Shown piece by piece: positions 17,299 through 26,150 of a stretch of DNA of 64,000 nucleotides (positions are counted from its first letter, which is position 1; the number at the start of each line of letters is the position of its first letter). The DNA is from Streptomyces mutabilis (lineage in GTDB: Bacteria > Actinomycetota > Actinomycetes > Streptomycetales > Streptomycetaceae), in NCBI RefSeq assembly GCF_014649815.1, contig NZ_BMTT01000003.1, positions 62,001 to 126,000 of the forward strand. The letters are read 5' to 3'. The translations under genes were made by a program, and so were the position numbers. A model generated the notes under the pieces. That model made no database searches, was not told the origin of the DNA, and worked only from the letters and a program-made list of their open reading frames with translations.

Positions 17299-19094
17299 CC
17301 CCCGCGGGCGGGGACCGGCGAGGCGCGGCGGACACCCGCCGCCGATCGGGGGCCGAGCACCGGCTCGGGCCGCCCGCCCGTCGTTTCCTCGCCGAACGCA
17401 AGGCTGTGCTCGCGCGGCTCGCGGCGTGGTCGGTGGCCGAGTCGGCCCAGACCTTTCTGGTCGGCTACGGGGTGGCCCAGGCCCTCGACCGGGGTTTCCT
17501 CGCCGGTGACACCGCGGCGGGGCTCGGCTGGCTGGCCGTGGCGGCCTGTGCGGTGCTGCTGGGAGCGCCGGTGATCAGGGGGGTCTTCGCCGAGTTGGCC
17601 GGGCTGACGGAACCGCTGCGTGACCGTCTCGTGCACCGGGCGGTGGCCCGGTCCCTGGCCCGCGCTCTGGCCCGGCCCGGCGGCGGGGACAGGGCGGCCG
17701 TCTCACGGCTCACCAACCAGGTGGAGATGGTGCGGGACAGCTTCGCCGGGTTGGTGCTCACCCTGCGCTCGTTCGTCTTCACGGCGGCCGGCGCACTGGC
17801 CGGCCTGCTGTCGCTGCACCCGGCCCTCCTCCTGGTCGTCGTGCCACCGTTGGCCGGGGGTGTTGCCCTGTTCCTGCTGACGCTGCGTCCGATGGCGGCG
17901 GCCCAGCGGCGGGCCCTCGCGGCGGACGAGGCGCTGGGCGACCACGCCGCGCGGGTCCGGAGGTCGCTGCGCGACATCACCGCGTGCGGGACCCAGCAGG
18001 ACGTGTCGAGGGACGGAGCACGCCTCGTCGCGGGTGCCGCGGCGACCTCCCGTGTCCTCGCCCGCTGGGCCGCGGTACGCGCCGTGTCCCTCGGGATCGC
18101 GGCCCAGCTGCCCGTGCTGCTCCTGCTGGTGACCGTGCCCTGGCTGCGCGCACGGGGTGTCACCACCGGCGCTCTGCTCGGGGCGTTCACCTACCTCGCG
18201 CAGGCGCTGCTGCCGGCGCTGCACACCCTCATGACCGCCATCGGCGCGGCGGGGAGCCGGCTGCTCGTCGTCCTGGAACGGTTCACGGGCCCGGAGGCGA
18301 GCCCGTCCGTCGCCGGTGCGTCCCCGCTCGCGTGGCGGGCGGCCATCCCCAGCCCGCCGGCTCCGGCCCGGTCGCGGGCGGCTCCCGCGGTGGAGCTGTG
18401 CGGGGTGACCCTCCGGTACGGCGCCCGGGCGGAGCCGGTTCTCGACGCGCTGGACCTGCGTGTCGAGGACGGCGAACACGTGGCCGTCGTGGGCCCCAGC
18501 GGCATCGGCAAGTCGACCCTCACCCGGATCGTCGCCGGCCTGTGCACACCGCAGACCGGTACCGTGCGGATCGCCGGCAGGGAGGTCACTGGCCGCCTCC
18601 CGGCGGAGCTACGCGCGCTGCGGGTCCTGGCTCCCCAGCAGGCGTACGTGTTCACCGGGACGGTCCGCGACAATCTGACGTACCTGCGCCCCGACGCCTC
18701 CCAAGCCGCCGTCGAGGCCGCCGTCCTGGAGCTGGGCGCGGCGCCCCTCGTCGAGCGGCTGGGCGGGCTCGACGCGGCCCTGCGGCCCGACGCGCTGTCC
18801 CTGGGCGAGCGCCAGCTGATCGTGCTGACGCGCGCCTACCTGTCCCCCGCCCGGCTGCTCCTGCTCGACGAGGCGACCTGCCACCTGGACGCCGCGTCGG
18901 AGGAGCACGCCGAGAAGGCACTGGCCCGGCGTCCGGGAACGCTGCTGGTCGTGGCCCACCGCATGTCTTCGGCGGTCCGGGCCGACCGGGTACTGCTGCT
19001 GGACGGCAGCCGGGCGGCGTACGGCACACATGAGGAACTGCTCGAACGCTCCCCCCTCTACCGCGACTTGGTGGGGCACTGGAGCCGTACCTGA
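17295..19094 (+). CDS. ramB: SapB ABC exporter half RamB
   Basis: A 599-residue ABC half-transporter. The membrane domain spans about 30-330; the ATPase domain has Walker A VVGPSGIGKSTLTRIV, Q-loop APQQAYVFTGTVRDNLTY, a slightly altered signature LSLGERQLIVLTRAYL (Leu for Gly) and Walker B LLLLDEATCHLDAASEEH with an intact Glu. RamA and RamB thus each carry a slightly atypical site. The GTG start overlaps the ramA stop by 4 nt. Last gene of the operon; ramR converges on it 46 bp downstream. Confidence 0.92.
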   Translation: MTPAGGDRRGAADTRRRSGAEHRLGPPARRFLAERKAVLARLAAWSVAESAQTFLVGYGVAQALDRGFLAGDTAAGLGWLAVAACAVLLGAPVIRGVFAELAGLTEPLRDRLVHRAVARSLARALARPGGGDRAAVSRLTNQVEMVRDSFAGLVLTLRSFVFTAAGALAGLLSLHPALLLVVVPPLAGGVALFLLTLRPMAAAQRRALAADEALGDHAARVRRSLRDITACGTQQDVSRDGARLVAGAAATSRVLARWAAVRAVSLGIAAQLPVLLLLVTVPWLRARGVTTGALLGAFTYLAQALLPALHTLMTAIGAAGSRLLVVLERFTGPEASPSVAGASPLAWRAAIPSPPAPARSRAAPAVELCGVTLRYGARAEPVLDALDLRVEDGEHVAVVGPSGIGKSTLTRIVAGLCTPQTGTVRIAGREVTGRLPAELRALRVLAPQQAYVFTGTVRDNLTYLRPDASQAAVEAAVLELGAAPLVERLGGLDAALRPDALSLGERQLIVLTRAYLSPARLLLLDEATCHLDAASEEHAEKALARRPGTLLVVAHRMSSAVRADRVLLLDGSRAAYGTHEELLERSPLYRDLVGHWSRT

Positions 19095-19140
19095 GGGTGC
19101 GAGGTTCGCGAGCCGGGTGTCCGTACGCCCCCGGCCGTCC

Positions 19141-19740
19141 TCACAACCAGCCGGCGTTCTGGACGATGCGGATCGCGTCCACACGGTTGCGCGCCCCGAC
19201 CTTCCGGATCGCGCTGGCCAAGTAGTTGCGGACCGTCCCCCGGGACAGGTGCAGGCCGACGGCGATCTCGGCGACGGACGAGCCCCGTGAGGCTTCGCTG
19301 AGGACGCAGAGCTCACGGGCCGTCAGCGGCATCTCCAAGGCCCGCAACAACGCGACCGTGAGCCGCTCGTCGACGAAGCGCTCCCCCTTGGCCACCATGT
19401 GCACGGCGTCGATCAGCCGCCGCGCGGGCGCGTCCTTGTCCAGGAACCCGAGCACGCCGGCGTCGAAGGCCCTGCGCAACACCCCCGGCCGCTCGGGTGC
19501 CGCGAGGACGACCAGCCGCGTCCCGCACCGGGCCCAGAAGGACGCTCGGGCCACTTCGTCCCGCGGGCCCTCCAGACAGTGCCCGTCGACCACGCACACG
19601 TCCACGGGCAAGTCGTGGTCGTCCGGCTTGTCACCGCGAGCCGGCATGGACGACACCTCGAGACCGTCGGCGGACCGCAGCAGTTGTACCAGCGCCGACC
19701 TCAACAGCGCGGCGTCGTGCACCACGAGAACACGGACCAT
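19141..19740 (-). CDS. ramR: Response-regulator-like activator RamR
   Basis: A 199-residue NarL/FixJ-type regulator. The receiver domain starts MVRVLVVHDAALLRSALVQL; the acidic pair is HD rather than DD, the predicted phospho-Asp lies in VCVVDGHC, and the Lys is in GFLDKDAP. The LuxR-type HTH is MPLTARELCVLSEASRGSSV then AEIAVGLHLSRGTVRNYLAS. The ATG at 19740 gives the standard N-terminus; the frame is open further upstream with no domain there. No sensor kinase lies nearby, so RamR is an orphan. In studied Streptomyces RamR is needed for transcription of ramCSAB. Confidence 0.92.
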   Translation of the reverse strand: MVRVLVVHDAALLRSALVQLLRSADGLEVSSMPARGDKPDDHDLPVDVCVVDGHCLEGPRDEVARASFWARCGTRLVVLAAPERPGVLRRAFDAGVLGFLDKDAPARRLIDAVHMVAKGERFVDERLTVALLRALEMPLTARELCVLSEASRGSSVAEIAVGLHLSRGTVRNYLASAIRKVGARNRVDAIRIVQNAGWL

Positions 19741-20219
19741 GTGCAACCCCCCTGCCTTCCCCGGTCGCCCCCACGGACCACCGGGCTCGTCCCCCAGTCC
19801 CCAAGCCGTCTGCCCCGGGGCGCCGCCCCAGAAGCACTCAGCCCCGTCGGACGGGGGCGAAGCGATGCCAACACGCCGCTCTGGACGCCCGACACGCGAT
19901 CCCTGGCGATGCGGGAACAGGCCGGAACACGTCCGTCGCACACCGGGGCACCGCGATGCCCGCGAAGGACGGGGTGCGCCTTGGCTGCTCCCGGGGAGTC
20001 CGTGAGGGCGGATGCGCGACGGCCGGGGCGGTACTTGCCGGACCGAGCCGGCGTCACGGACTCAAAACAGGCGAAGTGAATGTGGCTCGATCGGTCCGTC
20101 CGCTCCGGCTCCCGGGGCGTGTGCCGGCCGAGGGCCCGGCGGGCCACACCGGCGTACCGGCGGCCGCCGCCGGGACAGCGGTCGCACGCCGGGGTACGGC
20201 GACGACGGCCGTCACTCGA
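19741..20219. other. Intergenic stretch between ramR and the pirin gene
   Basis: This 479-bp stretch, upstream of ramR and downstream of the pirin-like gene, shows no frame with a convincing ribosome site or motif. The ramR promoter must be here. Nothing else recognised. Confidence 0.4.
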
Positions 20220-21305
20220 TCAGCGCGTCCGCGGCGGTGACGACGAGCCTTGGTGGCGGGCGGCGACAAGGGTGCCGGGCTGGCGAGGGACCTGAACCAT
20301 GGCTTTCTCGATGCCGCAGTTGCTCCGCAGCGGGCAGCGCACCCTCCGTCGCGGCTTCAGTGGCGTGTTCGGCAGCTCCGGCGCGGGCAGCGGAGCCCCG
20401 TCGTAGCCGTGCACCTCGCCGAAGCGGTCCCCCCTCATCCAGTCCTCGCGCGCCTGCACGATCTCGTCGTGCGACCGTCCGATGAAGTTCCACCACATGA
20501 CGATCTCCTCGGGGAACGGCGGTCCGCCGAGCAGTACCAGCCGCGCCGCCCGGGTCGTCGCGTTGGTCAGGGTGAGCGTTCCGCGGCCCGATGGGACGTA
20601 GCCGAGTTCGGTCGGCCGCACGGTCGTGCCGTCGACGCGTACGTCACCGATGTCGACGAGTACCCCGTGCTCGAAGGCGGTGTCGACGTCCAGGGACACG
20701 GTGCCGCCCGGGACCAGCGTCACCTCGGCGCCCAGCAGCGGCGTGAACGTGGTCACGGGGGAAGTGTCCCCGGCCAGCGAACCGAGGAAGACGCGCACGG
20801 TGCCGCCGTCGAGTACCACCGGGACGGGCGCGTGGTGCTGGAAGTCCCGCCCGGTGTCGCGGTGCTCCTCGGGCAGCGCCACCCAGAGCTGGACCCCGTG
20901 CAGGACCGTGGTGCCGGGGGTGGAGACCTCGGAGTGGCAGATGCCGAAGCCGCCGGTCATCAGGTTGAGTTCGCCGGGTCTGACGAAGGAGTGGGTGCCC
21001 AGGCTGTCCCGGTGCTCGATCTCCCCGCCGAACAGCCAGCTGACCGTCTGCAGGCCGATGTGCGGGTGCGGCGAGACGTCCATGCCGCCCGACTCGGCCA
21101 CGTCGTCGGGGCCGTAGTGGTCGGCGAAGCACCAGGCTCCGATCAGCGTCCGGGCCCGTTGGGGCAGCGTGCGCCGCACGTTCATGGCGCGCGGACCGCC
21201 GAGGGGGACGTTCCGGGCGGTGAGGACTTCTACGCCGGCGGCGGGCGCCTCGTCCACCGACGCGCCGCACCGCATCTCGGCGGGACGTGTCTCCGTGTTG
21301 CTCAC
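20220..21305 (-). CDS. Pirin family protein
   Basis: A cupin-fold pirin of about 361 residues. The N-terminal cupin carries the metal ligands: HPHIGLQTVSWLFGGEIEHRD (two His) and GGFGICHSEVS (His and Glu). The C-terminal cupin and the end WNFIGRSHDEIVQAREDW are standard. GTG 21305 follows AAGGG at 8 nt; an ATG at 21344 is in frame but less likely. After PNTPLKPRRRV, where relatives usually stop, about 40 more residues read through without resemblance, so the last bases may hold a frameshift. Some bacterial pirins have quercetinase activity; others bind enzymes. Role here unknown. Confidence 0.88.
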   Translation of the reverse strand: MSNTETRPAEMRCGASVDEAPAAGVEVLTARNVPLGGPRAMNVRRTLPQRARTLIGAWCFADHYGPDDVAESGGMDVSPHPHIGLQTVSWLFGGEIEHRDSLGTHSFVRPGELNLMTGGFGICHSEVSTPGTTVLHGVQLWVALPEEHRDTGRDFQHHAPVPVVLDGGTVRVFLGSLAGDTSPVTTFTPLLGAEVTLVPGGTVSLDVDTAFEHGVLVDIGDVRVDGTTVRPTELGYVPSGRGTLTLTNATTRAARLVLLGGPPFPEEIVMWWNFIGRSHDEIVQAREDWMRGDRFGEVHGYDGAPLPAPELPNTPLKPRRRVRCPLRSNCGIEKAMVQVPRQPGTLVAARHQGSSSPPRTR

Positions 21306-21394
21306 CGTGCCGTCCCTTCCCAGCCCGACATGAAAGTTGCGCATTCAACATTCATGGTGGAGATGATGTGCCCTCCACCGGAGAACGGCGTGGA

Positions 21395-22225
21395 CTACGA
21401 CTTCACGAAGTCCAGAAGGTCGGGGTTGAGCACGTCCGGGTGGGTCGAGAGCATGCCGTGCGGGAGTCCTTCGTAGGACTTCAGGGTGCCGTTCCTGAGG
21501 AGTTCCACCGACAGCGGCGCCGAGTCCGCGTAGGGCACGACCTGGTCGTCCGTGCCGTGCGCGACCAGGACCGGCACGTCGATCCGCTTCAGGTCCTCGG
21601 TGAAGTCCGTCTCGGAGAACGCCTTGATGCACTCGTAGTGGGCGTTGGCCGCGCCCGTCATGCCCTGCCGCCACCAATTGTCGATCAGCCCCTGGGAGAC
21701 CTTCGCGCCCGCCCGGTTGAAGCCGTAGAAGGGGCCGGACGGTACGTCGACGTAGAACTGCGCGCGGTTGGCGGCCAGGGCCGCGCGGAAACCGTCGAAG
21801 ACCTCGATGGGGGTACCACCGGGATTGGTCTCGGACTGGACCATCACCGGTGGTACGGCGCCGACGAGCACCGCCTTGGACACCCGGCCCGGCTTGGCGC
21901 GCGCCACGTAGCGCGCGACCTCACCACCGCCGGTGGAGTGCCCGATGTGCACGGCGCCCTCCAGGTCGAGCGCGTCGGTCAGCGCCGCGACGTCGGCGGC
22001 GTAGGTGTCCATCTCGTGCCCCGTCGGGGGCTGGCTCGATCGCCCGTGGCCGCGCCGGTCGTGGGCGATCACGCGGTAGCCGTGGGAGAGGAAGAACAGC
22101 ATCTGGTTGTCCCAGTCGTCCGCGGTGAGCGGCCAGCCGTGGTGGAAGACGACCGGGCGGCCGTCGCGCGGTCCCCAGTCCTTGTAGAAGATGCTCGTGC
22201 CGTCAGAGGTGGTGACCGTACCCAT
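21395..22225 (-). CDS. Alpha/beta hydrolase, non-haem haloperoxidase-like
   Basis: A 276-residue alpha/beta hydrolase of the cofactor-free chloroperoxidase/esterase group. The oxyanion region is [18 protein letters not shown], the nucleophile Ser is in [15 protein letters not shown], the acid lies in [13 protein letters not shown] and the catalytic His in [14 protein letters not shown] 22225 follows GGGAGGAACAG; the frame extends to 22387 without a ribosome site. Usual length for the family is about 275. It lies in line with the pirin-like gene (90 bp apart), so they may be cotranscribed. Such enzymes act as esterases or perhydrolases; in vivo substrates are seldom known. Confidence 0.9.
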   Translation of the reverse strand: MGTVTTSDGTSIFYKDWGPRDGRPVVFHHGWPLTADDWDNQMLFFLSHGYRVIAHDRRGHGRSSQPPTGHEMDTYAADVAALTDALDLEGAVHIGHSTGGGEVARYVARAKPGRVSKAVLVGAVPPVMVQSETNPGGTPIEVFDGFRAALAANRAQFYVDVPSGPFYGFNRAGAKVSQGLIDNWWRQGMTGAANAHYECIKAFSETDFTEDLKRIDVPVLVAHGTDDQVVPYADSAPLSVELLRNGTLKSYEGLPHGMLSTHPDVLNPDLLDFVKS

Positions 22226-22389
22226 CGCTGTTCCTCCCGCATCTGTGTCGGACGCGGCCGGGGCGCTCGGATACCACTGGTGCGTGGTGGGAGTGGTGTC
22301 CGGCCCGGCCGGTTCAAGGCGCTGCGTTCCGCGACCCGGGGGCCACGGTCGAATCCACGCCAGCCACCCTACGCCCGTGTCCGGCATGC

Positions 22390-22573
22390 CTCACTTCCGC
22401 CCGCCCGGTCGGACTTCGAGAAGCAGATCCCGCGAGCGTTCACCGAGGGCTTCAGGCACCGCCCCGACACCACGTTCGGCACGGTGAACGCGGACGTGCT
22501 GGAGCACTTCGTCCCCGGATTCCGGCACACGGACTTCGTCGACGTGATCGAGAACTCCTCCTGGCCGGAGTGA
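22390..22573 (+). pseudogene. C-terminal fragment of an HD-domain hydrolase
   Basis: An open frame ends RSDFEKQIPRAFTEGFRHRP, then DTTFGTVNADVLEHFVPGFR and FVDVIENSSWPE. This resembles the last 60 residues of HD-domain proteins of the cyanamide hydratase-like group (KPDTTYG-x-x-x-ADVL-x-x-F-x-PGF pattern). The HD metal site and the N-terminal two thirds are absent and no start precedes it. A deletion remnant next to the coelichelin cluster boundary. Confidence 0.6.
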
Positions 22574-22720
22574 CCGGGCCTGCCGTCAGGTCGTCAGTTC
22601 CCTTCCCTCTCTCGAGCCCGACGATCCGGCACCGCCAGATGCCCAGGTCATGGGCGACGGGTGGTCGGGGTCCATGGTGAGGAAACGGGCGTTCGTGAGC
22701 CGGGTGCGCGACGTCGGGCG

Positions 22721-22933
22721 TCAGGCGTCCATGGAGCGGGCGAGGGAACGGGGGCGCATGTCCGTCCAGTTGGCCTCGACGAACGCGAGGCATGCGTCGC
22801 GGGAGTCCTCGCCGAAGACCGTCGTCCACCCCCCGGGCACCTGGGCGAAGGACGGCCAGAGCGAGTGCTGGCCCTCGTCATTGACGAGGACGAGGAAACG
22901 GCCGTCGGCGTCGTCGAAGGGGTTGGTGCTCAT
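22721..22933 (-). CDS. cchK: MbtH-like NRPS partner protein CchK
   Basis: A 70-residue MbtH-family protein with the full signature: [30 protein letters not shown] with two of the invariant Trp, and [13 protein letters not shown] with the third. MbtH proteins bind adenylation domains and are needed for their folding or activity, so this one should serve CchH. ATG 22933 has GGGAGG 8 nt upstream; an in-frame upstream ATG at 22954 lies inside the iron box and is not used. Divergent from cchJ across a shared iron box, so repressed by iron. Confidence 0.93.
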   Translation of the reverse strand: MSTNPFDDADGRFLVLVNDEGQHSLWPSFAQVPGGWTTVFGEDSRDACLAFVEANWTDMRPRSLARSMDA

Positions 22934-22953
22934 GCGCGGGACCTCCCGGTGCA

Positions 22954-22972
22954 TTAGGTTAGGCTCGCCTAA
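22954..22972. promoter_or_regulatory. Iron box between cchK and cchJ
   Basis: TTAGGTTAGGCTCGCCTAA matches the DmdR/IdeR consensus TTAGGTTAGGCTCACCTAA at 18 of 19 positions, the best site in the window. It lies 20 bp from the cchK start and 49 bp from cchJ, so one Fe(II)-loaded repressor would shut both directions. Confidence 0.93.
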
Positions 22973-23021
22973 TCGAAATCGAGCTTAGCTTTCCCGCTTT
23001 CCGCTCCACAAGGAGACGTTG

Positions 23022-24143
23022 ATGAGGCTGGTGGGGGAAGAGGCCTTCGCCGCGTACGGACTGCGCGGCGCACCCGGTACCGACGCCTTCTGGGCGGCCG
23101 CGCGCACGCCGGCGTCGGTGTACGACGGCGACGGCGACGGCTGGACGACGCTGTTCCTGCGGCGCGGTTCCGAGGCGGCCGGCGTCGTCTTCGAGAGCTG
23201 GTCGGAGCCGGTGCCACTGCGCCGGTGGGGCGACACGGACTGCTGGTACGCCGAGGTACGGATGCCCGTGCGGTTGCGCGTGACGTATCAGTTCCTCGTG
23301 GACGGCGCCGCGTACGCCGATCCCCTCAACCCGGAGGGTGCGGGCGGGGACCGGTCGATCGCGGCGACTCCTGACGCGCCCGCCCAGCCGCACTGGCCGG
23401 TCGTCGGCGCCGCCGACGTACTGCCCCTGCCCCGCACCCGGTTGCGGTGGGCCGGGGGACGGCTCGGTGGGCGGCGTACGGTGCGGGTCCACCCGGTGGG
23501 TGGCGGCGGACCGGTGGTACTGCTCCTCGACGGGGACGACTGGCTGCACCTGCACCCGGCGATGACCGCCTTCGAATCGGCGGTCGCCGGCGGTGACATG
23601 CCGCCGGCCACCCTCGTGTTCCTGCCCGCCAAGGACCGGCCGGCCGAGTTCGGGTGCCGTCCCGAGCTGTGGGAGGCGGTCCGGGACGAACTGCTGCCGC
23701 TGGTGGCGGGGTCCGGGGTGCCCGCCGACGCGGAACGGCTGGTGGTCGCGGGGCAGAGTCTGGGCGGGCTCAGCGCCCTGTACGCGGCACTGCGGTTCCC
23801 GGAGCTGGTGGCACGGGTCGCGTGCCAGTCGGCGTCGTGCTGGTGGACGCCCGGCTCGGCGGACCTCACGGACCCACTGGGCGGTCCGGTCGGCGGTACC
23901 CTCGCCGCACTCCTGCGGAAGCGTCCGGACCTGTCCGGCCTGCGGGTCGCGTTCGACGTGGGGGAGCACGAGCGGCGGATGCTCCCCCACTGCGCGCTGG
24001 TGGAGAAGCTGGCCGAGGAGGCCGGTGCGACGGTGCGGGTCAGGCGCTCGCCGTCGGATCACGACCGGGCCGGCTGGCGGCACGCCCTGCTGCGGGACGT
24101 CGCCTGGGCTCTCGCCGGGCCCGGCGAGCGGTCGTCGAGGTGA
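23022..24143 (+). CDS. cchJ: Siderophore esterase/hydrolase CchJ
   Basis: A 373-residue enterochelin-esterase-like protein. The N-terminal half is an immunoglobulin-like domain as in Fes-type esterases (TLFLRRGSEAAGVVFESWSE, VTYQFLVDGAAYADPLNP). The C-terminal half is an alpha/beta hydrolase with nucleophile GQSLGGLSALYAA, a helix motif CQSASCWWTPG and a final SDHDRAGWRHAL holding the catalytic His. ATG 23022 follows AAGGAG at 7 nt. The NRPS has no thioesterase domain, so CchJ is the candidate to release or process the peptide; hydrolysis of the imported ferric siderophore is the alternative. No signal peptide: cytoplasmic. Confidence 0.9.
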   Translation: MRLVGEEAFAAYGLRGAPGTDAFWAAARTPASVYDGDGDGWTTLFLRRGSEAAGVVFESWSEPVPLRRWGDTDCWYAEVRMPVRLRVTYQFLVDGAAYADPLNPEGAGGDRSIAATPDAPAQPHWPVVGAADVLPLPRTRLRWAGGRLGGRRTVRVHPVGGGGPVVLLLDGDDWLHLHPAMTAFESAVAGGDMPPATLVFLPAKDRPAEFGCRPELWEAVRDELLPLVAGSGVPADAERLVVAGQSLGGLSALYAALRFPELVARVACQSASCWWTPGSADLTDPLGGPVGGTLAALLRKRPDLSGLRVAFDVGEHERRMLPHCALVEKLAEEAGATVRVRRSPSDHDRAGWRHALLRDVAWALAGPGERSSR

Positions 24144-24152
24144 CCCCGTAAC

Positions 24153-24235
24153 GCTGAGAACGGGCGAGCGGTGCCCGGGGCACCCCGGGGTGGGCGGCGC
24201 CGGCCACCCACCCGGTGCGGCCCGCCGTTCTCAGC
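24153..24235. terminator. Nested hairpin between cchJ and the bL37-like gene
   Basis: An 11-bp outer stem (24153-24163 with 24225-24235) encloses further GC-rich inverted repeats (CCCCGGGG core near 24185). It sits after the cchJ stop and overlaps the end of the convergent small gene, suiting a bidirectional terminator. Confidence 0.7.
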
Positions 24236-24308
24236 TCTGCGGACGGCTGCCGTGGTTGGCGCCGTTCTTGCGGCGGGCCTTCTTCTTGCGACGTCGCTTC
24301 GAGGACAT
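24231..24308 (-). CDS. 25-residue basic protein resembling ribosomal protein bL37
   Basis: A short gene with a strong ribosome site (GGGAGG 7 nt before the ATG). The peptide is SSKRRRKKKARRKN followed by GANHGSRPQS. Nine of the first fourteen residues are Lys or Arg, and the ANHG-x-RP tail matches, from memory, the mycobacterial large-subunit protein bL37, a 24-residue peptide found by ribosome cryo-EM. It is convergent with cchJ and lies downstream of cchI, so it interrupts the siderophore cluster. I infer a ribosomal role from the tail motif; a nucleic-acid-binding peptide of other purpose is the alternative. Confidence 0.75.
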   Translation of the reverse strand: MSSKRRRKKKARRKNGANHGSRPQS

Positions 24309-24449
24309 CGATACCTCCCTGTTTCTCGTGATCCGGACGCTGTGCACCGGATTGTCACCACCGGTGATCACAGAGCCCCTTTCCCGTCTACGCGAGCGCA
24401 AACACGCGAAACGGAGAGAAACAGGTGGCACACGTCACCGCCCCGGTGG

Positions 24450-26150
24450 TCACCGGGCCACAGCGAGGCAGTAGTCCTCATCGGTGGCGAGGAGGTTGCG
24501 GTGCGAGTCCTCGGCGGTGACGACTCCGTCGTCCAGGACGAGGACCCGGTCGGCGACGTCCAGCAGTGCGGGACTGCTGGTGATCACGAGGGTGGTGCGC
24601 CCTCGGCGCAGCCTGGCGACGTTGCGCGCGATGAGCTGCTCGGTGACGGCGTCGACGGCCGTCGTCGGGTCGCGCAGGACGAGGACGTCGGTGTCGGCGG
24701 CGAGGGCGCGGGCCAGGGAGAGACGCTGGCGCTGCCCGCCGGACAGGTTCGCTCCCCGGTCGCGGACGGGGTGGTCGAGGCCCTCGCGGTGCAGGGCGAC
24801 GACGTCGGTCAGCATGGACGCCTCGACGGCCTCCGGCAGCAGGCGGCTGGTGCCCGACGGGTCGATGTTGGTACGGAGGGTGCCCGCGAAGATCTCCCCG
24901 TCGTACGGGTTGACCAGCAGGTGCTCGCGGACCGCATCGACCGACAGGGCCGCGAGATCCCGGCCCCCGACCCTCACCGCACCCTCGTACGCGTCGGGCG
25001 GCACACGCAGCGCGAGCACCGCCGCGAGGTCGGCCGCCGCACGCGGCTGGTAGGCGGCGACGGCGACGAACTCCCCGGCGGCGACCCGGAACCTCACCTT
25101 GCGCAGCGCCCCGTGGCACACGCCGTCGACCTCCAGCCCGCAGCCCGGGGCCGGCCGCTCCGCTCCCGGGGTCGTCACCGGGGGCGCGGTCAGCACCAAC
25201 GCCATCCGTTCCGCGGACGCCCGCGCGATCATCACGTACTTCGGCATCTCGGAGAAGAGCTTCAGCGGCTCCACGATGAACTGCGCGAGCCCCACGGCCA
25301 TGACGAGTTCGCCGATGTTGATCCGCCCTGCGAACGCCAGCCAGCCGGCCGTGAGGGTCACGGCGGCGGCGAGGCCCGCGTTGAGGGCCGACGCGGTGCC
25401 CGCGTAGACGCCGTTCACCTTCGCGACGGTGACCGCCTGACGCTTCGCCTCCGTGCTGACCTTCCGGTAGGACCGGAACGCCGCGTGGTTGCCGCCGAAG
25501 CCGTGCAGCGGGCGCAGGCCGATGATCAGGTCGGCGACCTTGGCGCCGGCCCGCGCCACCCGGGCCTGCTGCTCGCGCGTACTGGAGCCGATCCGTCTGG
25601 ACGTCACGCTCAGGACCGTCAGGATCGCGACCGTACCGGCGATCACGAGCACGCCGAGCCGCAGGTCGGCCAGTCCGAGCGCGACGGCCGCGATCAGCAC
25701 CGCGACCAGAGAGCTGATCAGCAGCGGCACCACCTCGATGATGTCCGCGGTCTGGTCGGCGTCCTCGGTGGCGATGGTCAGCACCTCGCCGGACTTGAGG
25801 TCGACGTCCCGGGCCACCGGCTGGAGTCCGCACTCCGCCACCCGGACGCGCCAACGGTGCGCCTCGGTGGTGTTGGCCTTCTGCAGGACGCGCATACCGA
25901 ACCGCCACGACAGCGACACGGTCGTGATGATCACGGCCAGGGCGGCGATCGACACGCCGAGGGAGCCGAGGCTCCGGGCCCGCATCGTGTGTTCGACGAT
26001 CAGGCCGAGGGCGATGGGGAAGGCGGTCTCACCGGCCTGGTACAGGCCCATGAGGACGGTGCCCCCGGCCATGGCGCCCACATTGCGGCGCAGCGCGGTG
26101 CGCAGGATGTCGGCCCCCGGGCGGGGCCGCTTCGTGTCAGCAGTTGTCAT
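24450..26150 (-). CDS. cchI: Coelichelin ABC exporter half CchI, degenerate Walker motifs
   Basis: A 566-residue half-transporter with an N-terminal six-helix domain (about 15-310) and a C-terminal nucleotide-binding domain. The Walker A P-loop is gone: the region reads [19 protein letters not shown] with no GxxGxGKS. The signature [15 protein letters not shown] is perfect, while Walker B reads [12 protein letters not shown] (Arg for Asp, Asp for Glu). It therefore cannot bind ATP normally at its own site but can complete a partner's. ATG at 26150 overlaps the NRPS end by 14 nt, so it is coupled to cchH. Likely works with CchG to export coelichelin; the opposite direction cannot be excluded, since IrtAB-type exporters-by-fold import siderophores. 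Confidence 0.9.
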   Translation of the reverse strand: MTTADTKRPRPGADILRTALRRNVGAMAGGTVLMGLYQAGETAFPIALGLIVEHTMRARSLGSLGVSIAALAVIITTVSLSWRFGMRVLQKANTTEAHRWRVRVAECGLQPVARDVDLKSGEVLTIATEDADQTADIIEVVPLLISSLVAVLIAAVALGLADLRLGVLVIAGTVAILTVLSVTSRRIGSSTREQQARVARAGAKVADLIIGLRPLHGFGGNHAAFRSYRKVSTEAKRQAVTVAKVNGVYAGTASALNAGLAAAVTLTAGWLAFAGRINIGELVMAVGLAQFIVEPLKLFSEMPKYVMIARASAERMALVLTAPPVTTPGAERPAPGCGLEVDGVCHGALRKVRFRVAAGEFVAVAAYQPRAAADLAAVLALRVPPDAYEGAVRVGGRDLAALSVDAVREHLLVNPYDGEIFAGTLRTNIDPSGTSRLLPEAVEASMLTDVVALHREGLDHPVRDRGANLSGGQRQRLSLARALAADTDVLVLRDPTTAVDAVTEQLIARNVARLRRGRTTLVITSSPALLDVADRVLVLDDGVVTAEDSHRNLLATDEDYCLAVAR

